Below are positions 1 to 7,721 of a DNA stretch of 22,500 bases, in pieces. The position numbers were made by a program, and so were the translations under genes. The DNA comes from Prorocentrum cordatum (Eukaryota > Sar > Dinophyceae > Prorocentrales > Prorocentraceae). The stretch is taken from contig CAUYUJ010017848.1 in assembly GCA_963575745.1 (NCBI GenBank), positions 1-22,500 on the forward strand, read 5' to 3'. A model generated the notes under the pieces. It was given only the letters and a program-made list of their open reading frames with translations, made no database searches and was not told where the DNA came from. The stretch's first letter is position 1. Each line of letters begins with the position of its first letter.

Positions 1-491
1 AACCCCCCCCCCTCCATCAAAGGGGGGTGCCGTGAGCGTCGAGGGCGCCCCGCTGTGCAGAGCTGGAAGCCCACGGCCACCACGGTAATGTGTCCGAGTT
101 GGGCGATGGCAGACACCCAGGCCCTTTCGAGTCTTGAAACCAGTCGCGACGGGAGAGTTCTGAGGGCTTTCGGTCGTTCCTCGACGGCCCCAGGACCCAG
201 CGAGGGCCCCCAGGTGCCGAAGTCTGCGAGCACCTTTCGTTCGCACTTTTGCCGTGCGCCGGCGGTCGCATGGCCGCACGCCGACCAGGAAGACCACGCC
301 TGCACTGGGGGAGATTCCGTGAAACAGTGCCCTCGTGTTGTAGTTTTTCTCGGCGCCGCCTGCCCCTTAGGGGGCCGCTCCCCTGGGGAGCTGGCGTGCA
401 GGCCGCTCCCTCCTCCCTCCCGGGCGTCGGAGGCCTGGGGGGCTCTCGGCGGCTTTCGGACCGCCGCTGCTTCGACCAGGGCCCCCGCCCT
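1..491. other. unassigned GC-rich DNA
   Basis: No recognisable domain is seen on either strand. A plus-strand open frame (55-942) runs through this stretch and into the GAG tract, but its translation has no family resemblance and becomes low-complexity Arg/Glu. The openness is explained by high GC and few TA-containing codons. I do not call a gene here. Confidence 0.5.
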
Positions 492-768
492 GAGGAGGAG
501 GAGGAGGAGGAGGAGGAGGAGGAGGAGGAGGAGGAGGAGGAGGAGGAGGCGCGAGGAGCGCGGAGCGCGGAGCGCGGAGGAGGGAGGGGAGGAGGGAGGG
601 AGGAGTGAGGAGGGAGGGAGGGATATGGAGGAGGACGGAGGAGGAGAGGAGGAGTGGAGGAGGAGGAGGAGGAGGAGGAGGAGGAAGAGGAGGAGCGAGG
701 AGCGAGGAGCGAGGAGCGAGGAGAAGCGACGAGGAGCGAGGAGGAGCGAGGAGCGAGAGCCCAGCGGC
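492..768. repeat. (GAG)n tract with GAGCGAGG-type variants
   Basis: A pure GAG run (492-549) is followed by degenerate GGAGG and GCGAGGAG units, a second GAG run near 655-695, and GAGCGAGG repeats to about 757. All six frames are open and read as poly-Glu/Arg/Gly or poly-Ser/Pro, so the ORFs here are artefacts. The right end (741-769) is identical over 29 bases to 6466-6494, at the right end of the GAG tract downstream of the LINE. Confidence 0.92.
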
Positions 769-893
769 GAGGCCCCCGTCCTCCGACCCCGGGATATGCT
801 CGCGGAGGTCCGAGGCCGCGTGCTCGGCGCGCTCCGGGGACAACCGCAGCGGCGCCGCACAGGCCTCGGGTGCCGCCAGAAGTGCGCCTGGAA

Positions 894-1174
894 GCCCAAG
901 GTGCCCCCCGGAGGCCCAGGCGCCCTCCAGAGCACCCCATGACGAGGCTTAGGTCGGGCGTGTCCCCCGACACGCGGATTTTGGATGATCAAATCGAAAA
1001 TATTTCGATAATACCCTACAAATATTCAAAAATACAATAAAAAAAAAACGTCCCCCGATGATTGGTTTACTCTTTTCGAATTTTCCTCCTGGAGAGGGAC
1101 AGGCCCGATTAATACGAGGCTCAGAGGGCCCCAGGGGTTCCAGAATGGAGCGACAGGCGGGGGGCACCTTGGGC
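894..1174 (-). mobile_element. palindromic MITE-like element (copy 1)
   Basis: The ends form a perfect 17-bp inverted repeat (894-910 with 1158-1174). Inside it is a second imperfect pair (about 944-973 with 1088-1120) built on GTCGGGCGTGTCCCC and its complement. The core (about 975-1085) is strikingly AT-rich in a GC-rich setting. The reverse complement of the core aligns along its length with 7755-7860, including the blocks TTCGAAAA, ATCATC/ATCGTC and ATAATCCGC/AAATCCGC. There is no coding capacity. Being non-coding, short, palindromic and present twice suggests a non-autonomous foldback or MITE element. No autonomous partner is seen. Confidence 0.7.
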
Positions 1175-1208
1175 CAGGGGCGCCTCCTCCACTGTTTGCC
1201 CCCCCCAG

Positions 1209-1244
1209 GAGGAGCAGGAAGAGGAGGAGGAGGAGGAGAGGAGG
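1209..1244. repeat. (GAG)n tract at LINE 5' boundary
   Basis: A short GAG/AGG microsatellite lies directly upstream of the tandem spliced-leader relics. The same triplet on the same strand borders the 3' end of the LINE at 6362, so the element sits between two GAG tracts. Confidence 0.85.
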
Positions 1245-1274
1245 ACATCTTGGCTCAAACCATTTTGGCTCAAG
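1245..1274 (+). other. tandem relic dinoflagellate spliced leader
   Basis: Positions 1260-1274 read CCATTTTGGCTCAAG, the last 15 bases of the DinoSL (known consensus DCCGTAGCCATTTTGGCTCAAG). Directly upstream, 1245-1259 (ACATCTTGGCTCAAA) matches the same 15-mer at 12 of 15 positions, giving a head-to-tail pair. Tandem truncated SLs are the known mark of a trans-spliced mRNA reverse-transcribed into DNA and spliced again. This pair precedes LINE ORF1 by about 150 bases, so the LINE transcript itself appears to have been trans-spliced. There is no sign of an SL RNA gene: the GT donor and the rest of the SL RNA are absent. Confidence 0.85.
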
Positions 1275-1424
1275 TGGGAACAGGTCCCCTCTGAGCGGGC
1301 AGCTCTCCATGCGAGCGATCATGTGCGTCAAGCGCAGGGGGACACCCCTTTTGTTTCTCGCCTGGCCTTGCGCCAGTCTCGACTCCCCTAGCACGGCGCC
1401 TTTTGTAGGCTACTCTCTGGCCTC

Positions 1425-2495
1425 ATGGCTCTGGATGATCGTGGTGGGCGCGCTGCTTCTGTGGGCGCAACAGCGACGACGCCTCCGCCAAAGGTCCAGC
1501 GCGTTGATGGCAAGCACTCCTCAGGCAAGGGCTCCTCGTCGGCAGCATCCCATCCTGTTCAACGTCCTGCGCCTGCTCACCAGTCTGGCGCCTCTGCTGC
1601 CGCGGCCGCAGATTCTGCCCAGTCCTGTCGCTCTGGCCTCCCTGTCTGCGCTTCCGATGGCGATGTCGTCTTCTCCCAAGACGACCTGTTTGTGGCCGAG
1701 GTGCCCAGAATGTACGTCGACAACACCAAGTCCGAGGTCATGGCCTCCATTCAGAGCATGCAGAAGAGACTTGCCTCCCTCACGGACACCTTCACCAAGC
1801 ACTGTGCGAGCCTGGATCAGCATGTGGATTCCCGCATCGGCGTCACGGAGCGCCGCCTCGACGCCGCGACGCCCGCATGGACTCCATGGCCCTGGAGACC
1901 AAAGCGGCTGCAGGACCTGCTCAAGCTGGTCCGCACGGAGGAGCCCCCCACCGTGGCCCCCTCCGCCGCCTTCCACCGCAAGACGGACCCCACCATCCTG
2001 GTCGTCCGCGCTGCCGCCGTCGTCAGCCGCGAGGCTGTGTGCGAGGGCCTCGCTGAATGGCTGTCCGCCTCCAGCTTCGAGCCCGACGCCTGGAAGGCCG
2101 ATGGCGAGCCTGCAGGCACGCGCTCAGCAATGTCAAGCTCGCGGACGGCTCTTTCAGGCGCTTCTCTGCATTCTCTGCCCAGCGGCAGAACGTGGAGCTC
2201 TACGTCTCTGGCGACAAGAACCTGGCCCAAATCCGCAGGGAGCTTGACCTTAAGAAGATCAATCGCATTCTCTCTCAGCAGCTCCCAGACATATTTTTTC
2301 GCAGACAGAAACACAGGCAATATTTCATGTCAATGGAAAGCCTGCATCAAGCTCACGCCCCGTCAGAACGAGCCCCCACTCATTGAGTGCGACCAGCAGG
2401 CCCTCGACACCTTCGGCCCCCCGAAGGCCACCATCGCGCCGAACATCGAACAGCTCTTCTCCCGGGGCGTTGAGGCTGAGAAGTGGTCTCTTTAG
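1425..2495 (+). pseudogene. LINE ORF1-like protein, frameshifted
   Basis: The first ATG giving a sensible product is at 1425 (MALDDRGGR), about 150 bases after the SL relic. Residues 1-80 are low-complexity Ala/Ser. Then comes a helical segment that is probably coiled-coil (MASIQSMQKRLASLTDTFTK, from 1740) and the block DPTILVVRAAAVVSREAV, typical of ORF1 in dinoflagellate LINEs. Near 2125 the frame moves (LADGSFRRFSAFSAQRQNVE) and near 2300 it returns (NTGNISCQWKACIKLTP). The frame around 1860 also slips, because a neighbouring frame reads DARMDSMALETKA. ORF1 products of LINEs are thought to bind RNA or act as chaperones; no zinc knuckle is seen in this one. The family call rests on pattern memory and was not searched. 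Confidence 0.7.
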
Positions 2496-2535
2496 CACGC
2501 TGTTTCATCTCCTGAAACTGCCGACCGCGAAGTCG

Positions 2536-3660
2536 GCCACCTGCCTAGGTCTTGTCTCGTGGAACGCCCGCGCGCTGTTCCACCATCGCCCAGAGACCCG
2601 AACCAGAAAGCTGAAGTACCTTGCCTCTCTCGTCCAGGGCTTCAACCTGGTGGCCGCGCAGGAATCCCATGGGGCCGTAGATGACGCGACGGTTTTCGCA
2701 CACATGTCGAACTCTGATTTCGAGTTTCGGGCCTCGTTCGATGGCCCCCACAGCCGCTGCGGCGGCGTCATAACGTTCTTCCCACGGCAATCCTAGTGGT
2801 CTGGCGCAGGTATTTCAGGGCCCTCTGAGGTCATTGTTCCTGGGCGGGCACTACTCACGGAGCTTGATTTAGGCAAGACCCCGAACGGCGCCGAGCACGT
2901 CCTCACACAGCACTTCAACATCCACAACTTTGGGCCCTCTCGGGAGCAGCGGAACTTGGTATTCGAGACCATTTCTCATCATCTAAGTATTGCCCAGAGG
3001 TTCCCAGATAGATACTTCGCGGTCCTGGCGGGTGACTTCAATCTTGCTTCTGAGCCTCCGAGGCCCGCTGTTCCCCCTGAGTCTCTGAAGGCCCTTCTTG
3101 CTCTTGAAGAATGGCGTCGTCACCGCCGTTCCCCCTGGCATCCGATTCTCCAGCAGGTGCTAGAGGTCTCTGCGGATGAGGACACACACACACACTACAA
3201 TGGCATGCACCAGCGCACATCGAAGATAGATATGATCTTCCTCGGCGTCCCCAGCTGGGCCCTGACGCCGATGCACGTCTCCGCGTCCGTCAAGGACGCG
3301 CCTGAAACGCTGGGGCAGCGCGGCATTTCTGACCGCGCTCCGTCGCTGGTTGCCCCCCCGCATCGCCCTCCCCCCCCCCCCCCCCTTGATCAGCCCATCC
3401 CGAAGGCCATCTCCCGCCACCCAGACTTTCGGAAGTTCCCGGAGGAGTTTCGGGAATCTCTGGACCTCTCGACGACGACCCCCTCCGCGAGATTACGACT
3501 TTTCAAGGCGACGACGAAGGAAGCAGCCCGATACGCTCAAAACGCCTTCTTCACGAATGATCCGAAATCGATGACATCCTGTCTCCTTTTCCTTCACTCA
3601 GTGGCCAGAGCTGCGCGGCGACAGGATAGGGCTCTCGCTCGCCGACTGCTCAGATACGAC
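2536..3660 (+). pseudogene. LINE ORF2 endonuclease domain (exonuclease-endonuclease-phosphatase fold)
   Basis: This domain nicks target DNA to prime reverse transcription. Motifs in order, all in one frame: LVSWNARAL (metal-binding Asn), LVAAQESHG (catalytic Glu), CGGVITFF, HFNIHNFG, FAVLAGDFNL (Asp and Asn of the active site, about 3022-3051), TSKIDMIFL (about 3217-3243) and ISDRAP, where the family usually has SDHAP. The catalytic His is therefore replaced by Arg. A TAG at 2794-2796 splits an otherwise continuous frame; no other stop lies between 2536 and 3660. After the domain comes the helical linker IPKAISRHPDFRKFPEEF, normal between EN and RT. A 16-base poly-C (3370-3385) lies just after the EN motifs. 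Confidence 0.88.
3370..3385. repeat. poly-C homopolymer (16 C)
   Basis: Sixteen consecutive C lie between the EN domain and the linker. The flanking frame is preserved across it as read. Confidence 0.95.
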
Positions 3661-3671
3661 CTGGCACGCAG

Positions 3672-3883
3672 GTGGTCTCTCTTGTGCACCCCGCTTCTTT
3701 TGCCGCCGCACTGGACGCCCTCCAAGTCAAAGATGCAGAGGAGCAGATGCGCGACGTTCAGGGTGGTTTACAGTCTCACGATCTGCGGGCGCAGGCTCGA
3801 GCACGCATACGCATGCGCCTGCTGGCTGATCGCGGCAGGCTGCGGGCACCATTCGACCGCGCTGTCAAGCTGGTGGGGCTCCG
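3672..3883 (+). pseudogene. EN-RT linker of LINE ORF2, shifted frame
   Basis: After a frame change near 3680 the translation reads VHPASFAAALDALQVKDAEE, then LADRGRLRAPFDRAVKLVGL. It is a helical, Ala/Arg-rich linker consistent with the region between EN and RT. It runs straight into the poly-C tract at 3884-3925. Confidence 0.65.

Positions 3884-3925
<42 letters not shown>
3884..3925. repeat. poly-C homopolymer (42 C)
   Basis: Forty-two consecutive C sit between the linker and the start of the RT region. The frame upstream (linker) differs from the frame downstream (TTEHWGQGFEEKH from 3944), so the tract is either a true frameshifting expansion or a length error in assembly. The complementary strand would be poly-G, a candidate for quadruplex formation. 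Confidence 0.95.
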
Positions 3926-3927
<2 letters not shown>

Positions 3928-3940
3928 ATCCATTGCACGC

Positions 3941-5050
3941 AAGACCACCGAGCACTGGGGCCAGGGCTTTGAAGAGAAGCACATCGACACTGCTGCTGGT
4001 GATGCCTATCTCGCCCGTCTCGCGAACGCCACCCTTGCGTCGGCATTCCTCCTCCTCGCCTCCACGATGTTCAAGCTTCCGTTGACGGACAAACACACTC
4101 TGCTCCTGGCCCTAACGCTCTTCCATATGCCGCGTGGCAGGCCTCCCCATGTGCCCCCCCTGGTCCTCTATGATGCGCTATGGTGGCAACTTGGTGGGAA
4201 TCAGATGCCTCATGGATACAATGATATGCTCGGTATAATTGTGCCCAAAGGTGAGGACCCCGAAGATACACCACACGGTGTCACCCGACACGTTTCCGAT
4301 ATTCGCCCTTTCGGCCTAAAGAACACCGATAACACGATCATCACGGGCGCCCTCTTCAAACAGTTGAGCCAAAAGTCAGCCGCGACAGTCAACGCGATCC
4401 AGAGGGGGGTTGCTAGTACGAGGAACTTCGGCAGCAACATAGTTGAGCTAGGTGCCTACAGTCGATGCTATTCCATGCCGATGACGGATTCCGCAGCCAT
4501 CCCTCTCCTTGTGGGACTTGACGTTGGTCAGGCCTTGTCCAGTCTTGCACATGACTGGATCATCCGCGTCTTCGATGCCATGCTCCTCCCGCGCCCGCCC
4601 AAGACTTTCGCGCGCTTCCTGTTCTCGGGCTTCTGCTGCTTCGGCGCGACCACATCGGAACCCATCCTGCCGTTCTGGATCCTGCGCGGGACCACCCAGG
4701 GACGCCCGAGCTCGGGCTGCGTCTCCGCAATCGGAGCTCGGGTTTCTGTTGCCTCGGCGCGATCACATCGGAACCCATCCTCCCCTTCTGGATCCCGCGC
4801 GGGACCACCCAGGGATGCCCGAGCTCGGGCGGCGTCTCCGCATCGGCGGTGGGCCCCCTCCGTGGAACACCTCGCCCGCTCAATATGCGCAGGAAGCACC
4901 GCGGGGCGGCGCGGGCCTGCGCGGACGACGCGGGAGCGGCCCTTCGCGACGCCGCCCTCCGAGTCGGCATGCATAGAGCGCTCGCGGCGGCGGCGCGCGC
5001 GGCGGCTCGCAGACTCAAGACCCGCAAGTGCGAGCTTGCCCCGCTGAGCG
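3941..5050 (+). pseudogene. LINE ORF2 reverse transcriptase domain, CADD type
   Basis: This domain copies the element's RNA into DNA. Visible RT motifs: HVSDIRPFGLKNTDNTII (template-grip region, about 4290-4343); AIQRGVASTRNFGSNIVEL; PLLVGLDVGQALSSLAHDW, carrying the motif A Asp (about 4504-4560); RGTTQGRPSSG in one frame (4685-4717) and again as RGTTQGCPSSG in another (about 4798-4830), motif B; and RACADDAGAAL with the catalytic Asp pair (CADD at 4918-4929), motif C. KTRKCELAPLSDAFS follows as the normal downstream block. A 113-bp tandem duplication spanning motif B shifts the frame, so motif A and motif C cannot be translated together. The catalytic residues themselves are intact. Confidence 0.87.
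4636..4861. repeat. 113-bp tandem duplication inside RT
   Basis: About 4636-4748 and 4749-4861 align with an exact 113-base offset (for example GGGACCACCCAGGGA at 4688 and 4801; CACATCGGAACCCATCCT at 4651 and 4764). The copies differ at a modest number of positions, so the duplication is not recent. As 113 is not a multiple of three it breaks the frame. Copy 2 keeps the canonical QGCPSSG and reads on into CADD; copy 1 has QGRPSSG. Confidence 0.9.
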
Positions 5051-6338
5051 ACGCCTTCTCTGTTTTTCCTTCGCTGACGACCTGTGCGAATCGCGCCCAG
5101 CAGCCTGTTCCTGAAGAGGCCGACATCCTCGTCAAACCTGTCCTCGAGTACCCGGGCACGTGGCGCGGACCTGCCGCCCTTGAACACTCCTGGAGAGCAC
5201 CGGTGAGCAAGTGGCGTTCGAGATCCTCTGAGCTCGCCCTGACTGGCGCGCCCCTGCGCGTTGTTGCTTTTTTCCACACGTCCCGAGTCTCCTCTGTCCT
5301 CTCCTTCGTTGGTCAGTTCCCCCTCTCCCCTCGACCTCCCCGCACCTCGAAGCCGTCATGCTATCCATGCTGCATCACGCACCCCTCTGCGCGCTCCCGC
5401 GCGACGGATGGTTTCAGCTCTCACAGTGGGGCGGGCCCAAGATCCCCAGCCCCACCGCCCTGAATGCCGCCCAGCAGATCCGAGCCGCAACATTGCACCT
5501 CACTGCTTGGGAGTCCCTGATTCGCCTTCTCAGCGCTGCTGCCGAGGATGCCTTGTCCCTGCCTGAGCTTGCGGCCCAGAAGTTGGCCCCGAGGCACTGG
5601 CTCCAACCGTCGTTCGCCGAATTTCTACAGAATGCTGCTCGGGGCTTTCCGCGATGTCTCGGCGTTCGGCTCATCACCTCTGCCCCCTCCTTCCGCTCTC
5701 GCATCTCTCCTGCTGCTACCGTTGCCATCGCCTCTGCTTCCGCCTACCTCGAAGAAAATGCCCACAAACGCCGCCCCGAAGTGCAGAGCATCATTTTATC
5801 GTGAGCTTGTCTCGGCTTTGCACGGTGACACGCTGCATGTGACGTTCGAGTCCCGTCTGTGCTCGTGGCTCCGCATGCCTGATCCTGTTCGTGCTGCCAT
5901 CCAATGGCCTCAGGCGAAGGAGGCGCTTCTCTCTATGTCTATTCCTGCCGCCTTTGCCGTCCTTCGCACCTGGATGAGAGCCCGGACGACAGCCAGGCGC
6001 TTTCAGCAGGTCGAGCCACGCATGATGTGTGATGCAGGTGATGACAGTATCCAGCATGTGTGGTCTTGCCCTGTCTTTCTCGATCTTCTCTCTCGCGTTC
6101 TGCTCGACCTCTTTCGTCTTCCATCCCTTTTGCCTCTTCCCCGTGTCCCATTGCTCGTCTCGGTCTCTTTGATCCCTCGCCGCAGTCACTTCTTATTTCA
6201 GCCGCGGCGTCCACGCTTTACCATTTCTTGAGAGGCCTGGATCAAGGTGTTCCGATCCGCCGAGAGCGGGCAATTCAAGCCGTCCCCACATTGAGATGGC
6301 AGCTGCGCCGCGCCTGGCGCCGCCGAGGTGAACGGTGA
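5051..6338 (+). pseudogene. C-terminal part of LINE ORF2 with Cys/His segment
   Basis: Downstream of the RT the frame changes at least three times. Pieces in order: WRAPVSKWRSRSSELALTG with LSFVGQF (to about 5330), then AVMLSMLHHAPLCALPRDGW and ALNAAQQIRAATLHLTAWES (frame from 5349), then SFYRELVSALHGDTLHVTFE with RTWMRARTTARRF and MCDAGDDSIQHVWSCPVF (about 6022-6078), then FDPSPQSLLISAAASTLYHF ending at the stop at 6336-6338. This helical thumb and tail followed by a C-x(n)-H-x(3)-C cluster is the usual end of dinoflagellate LINE proteins. About 22 bases later the GAG tract starts, with no poly-A. Confidence 0.75.
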
Positions 6339-6361
6339 ACTCTCTCCGATGGCTACGTGCG

Positions 6362-6494
6362 AAGAGGAGGAGGAGGAGGAGGAGGAGGAGGAGGAGGAGG
6401 AGGAGGAGGAGGAGCGAGGAGGAACGAGGAGGAGCGAGGAGGAGGAAGGAGCGAGGAAGAGCGAGGAGGAGCGAGGAGCGAGAGCCCAGCGGCG
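6362..6494. repeat. (GAG)n tract flanking LINE 3' end
   Basis: Pure GAG at 6362-6413 becomes GAGCGAGG and GAGGAAGG variants up to 6481. The final 29 bases (6466-6494) match 741-769 exactly, including the non-repetitive end GAGAGCCCAGCGGCG. This tract and the one at 492-768 therefore share ancestry. Confidence 0.9.
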
Positions 6495-6499
6495 CGAGC

Positions 6500-6707
6500 G
6501 CGCGCTCGGCCGCCAGCGCGGGCAGCGGCGCGGCCGGGCGGCTGTGCCGCGTGGCCTCGGGGGAGCCGCGTCCGGCCTCGGCGCGGGGTGATCGCCGTGA
6601 AGCCGACGGGCCCTGAGGCTGGGAGCGGGCCCTGAGGCGTTAGAGCCGCCTCCCGGCTCGCCAGGCCCTCCACCCAGAGCCCCTCGCGCTGTTCGGGGGC
6701 TCAAGGG
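6500..6707. other. unassigned GC-rich DNA
   Basis: A very GC-rich stretch with no recognisable coding signal. It shows loose similarity to 770-890 (GCGGCGC, GGCCTCGGG blocks), which follows the other copy of the shared GAG-tract end. Confidence 0.4.
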
Positions 6708-6922
6708 CCATGGGTAACGATAAGGGGGGGCTAGGCACAGGGGGGGGATGCATCTCGACCCCCAATCGCCCATGGATCGCCGATAGGGGCCCGATGGCCC
6801 CAACCTGCCCATGACGGTGCGGATTCACGATCGGAGGCTTGTCGTTCAACTATCGGCGATGTATCGCCGATTCCAGGTCGATGCATCCCCCCCTATGCCA
6901 GTCCCCCCGATCTTTGCCCCTC
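6708..6922. repeat. imperfect palindrome A
   Basis: The left arm (about 6720-6790, containing GGGGGGATGCATCTCGACC and ATCGCCGATAG) pairs with the right arm (about 6850-6912, containing CTATCGGCGATG and GGTCGATGCATCCCCCC). Arms are about 60-70 bases with scattered mismatches around a loop of about 60. The result is a potential long hairpin with no coding content. Confidence 0.75.
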
Positions 6923-6950
6923 AAAGGAGCGGGGGTCGATGCAAACGGGG

Positions 6951-7066
6951 GTCAGTCAGAGCGCTGGACCTTGCAGGGTCCTGCAGAGCCAGAGGTGCAC
7001 TGACCCGGGCTTGGGTGCAGGATGGGTCTTGCAGGAGCTTGCAGGATCTTGCTGAGCCTGACTGAC
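6951..7066. repeat. imperfect palindrome with GTCAGTCAG ends
   Basis: The ends are GTCAGTCAG (6951-6959) and CTGACTGAC (7058-7066). Inward, CTTGCAGGGTCCTGCAG pairs loosely with the repeated CTTGCAGGA units near 7029-7048. Several short direct repeats (CTTGCAGG, GACCCGGG) are mixed in. Confidence 0.6.
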
Positions 7067-7105
7067 CCGGGTCTGGGTTGACCCGGGTCACTGGATCCTG
7101 GAGCT

Positions 7106-7228
7106 GCGAAAAAATCACGACCATAGGTTTTTCGCTATTTTCGGCTCATCGGGGCCCCGACCGGGCTTCGGGACCGTCAAACGACGACTCAGGATGGAGA
7201 ACTGGTCCTGGGGAGTGGGTCGAGACCT
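7106..7228 (-). repeat. inverted copy of the 86-bp dispersed repeat
   Basis: The minus-strand sequence matches the tandem units at 8372-8590. Shared blocks in reverse complement are GCGAAAAAATCACGAC, GCTATTTTCGGCTC, CTTCGGGACCGTCAAA and CGACTCAGGA followed by CTGGTCCTGGG. The segment from 7106 to 7180 is closest to the second unit, and 7181-7228 continues to match the sequence upstream of the first unit. Confidence 0.75.
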
Positions 7229-7235
7229 CTTTAGC

Positions 7236-7404
7236 CGAGCGCAGAGGAGGGGTAGGGGGTGGGGGGAAGGCCTCTTGGAAGCACCCCTGCTTCTTAGAAG
7301 GCGCGGGCCTTCATCTATAGTATAGGTGCAGGGCCGGCGCCTTCTAAGAAGCAGCCTCCTTCTCAGAAGTCTTCCCCCCTTCCCCTACCCCCTGTGTGCG
7401 CGCC
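7236..7404. repeat. long near-perfect palindrome B
   Basis: A perfect 16-bp inverted pair (7289-7304 with 7337-7352, GCTTCTTAGAAGGCGC) extends outward to about 75 bases per arm. Outer matches include GGGGTAGGGGGTGGGGGGAA against TTCCCCCCTTCCCCTACCCC. The axis is near 7320/7321 (CTATAGTATAG), so there is almost no loop. It would form a cruciform or a long RNA hairpin. Confidence 0.85.
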
Positions 7405-7437
7405 GCCAACCTCCGGGGGTCGACGCTGTGAATCACC

Positions 7438-7580
7438 GAGCGCGTTCCACTGCTCGCAAAGTTCATACTCGCAAGCGTCCGAAAACCACTCGTCTGCCTC
7501 GATGTAATATATCGTAAATCCCCCGCGGCGGATCCAGGCCATCTGCGAGCAGTTACTTTGCGAGTAGTGGAACGCGCTTG
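7438..7580. mobile_element. MITE-like element C with 24-bp terminal inverted repeats
   Basis: Terminal inverted repeats at 7438-7461 and 7556-7579 match at 22 of 24 positions (AGCGCGTTCCACT core). Weaker pairing continues inward (ACTCGCAAGCG against CTCGCAGATG). The 95-base interior has no ORF. Short length, sharp inverted ends and no coding are typical of a MITE. No clear target-site duplication is seen. Only one copy lies in the window. Confidence 0.65.
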
Positions 7581-7721
7581 TCTAGTGAAACAAACGTGAC
7601 GCCGGAGGTCTGGGCGGGCCCCGGCCCATGGCCCGAGAGCGGTTCGGGGCGATATGTTTGGGCTGGTCCTGGGGGAGGGCCCCAGGGAGGCCCAGGGTCC
7701 AGGACCCGTCGCCCTCGGGAC

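Larger units (their letters stand above)
1245..6360 (+). mobile_element. non-LTR retrotransposon (LINE), decayed, CADD-type RT
   Basis: A single plus-strand element holds, in order, SL relic, ORF1, AP-type endonuclease, reverse transcriptase and a C-terminal Cys/His segment. This is the order of dinoflagellate EN-bearing LINEs. It was traced by following conserved motifs across reading-frame changes near 1860, 2125, 2300, 3680, 3884-3925, 4690-4760, 5340, 5800 and 6100, plus one TAG at 2794-2796. No terminal repeats or poly-A tail are visible, and both ends abut (GAG)n. It is non-functional as read, although some breaks at homopolymers may be sequencing errors. The RT subfamily differs from that of the minus-strand LINE at 17141-22500. 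Confidence 0.9.

Noticed and set aside
55-942. 295-codon plus-strand open frame near the window start
   Set aside because: No recognisable domain, and the second half is poly-Arg/Glu from the GAG tract. Equally long frames are open on the other strand.
4365-4375. SL-like word TTGAGCCAAAA (minus-strand SL relic)
   Set aside because: It lies inside a conserved coding stretch of the RT (LFKQLSQKSAATV), is only 11 bases, and no second relic is adjacent.
6699-6706. GGCTCAAG, the last 8 bases of the SL
   Set aside because: Too short to distinguish from chance in 22 kb, and there is no upstream relic.
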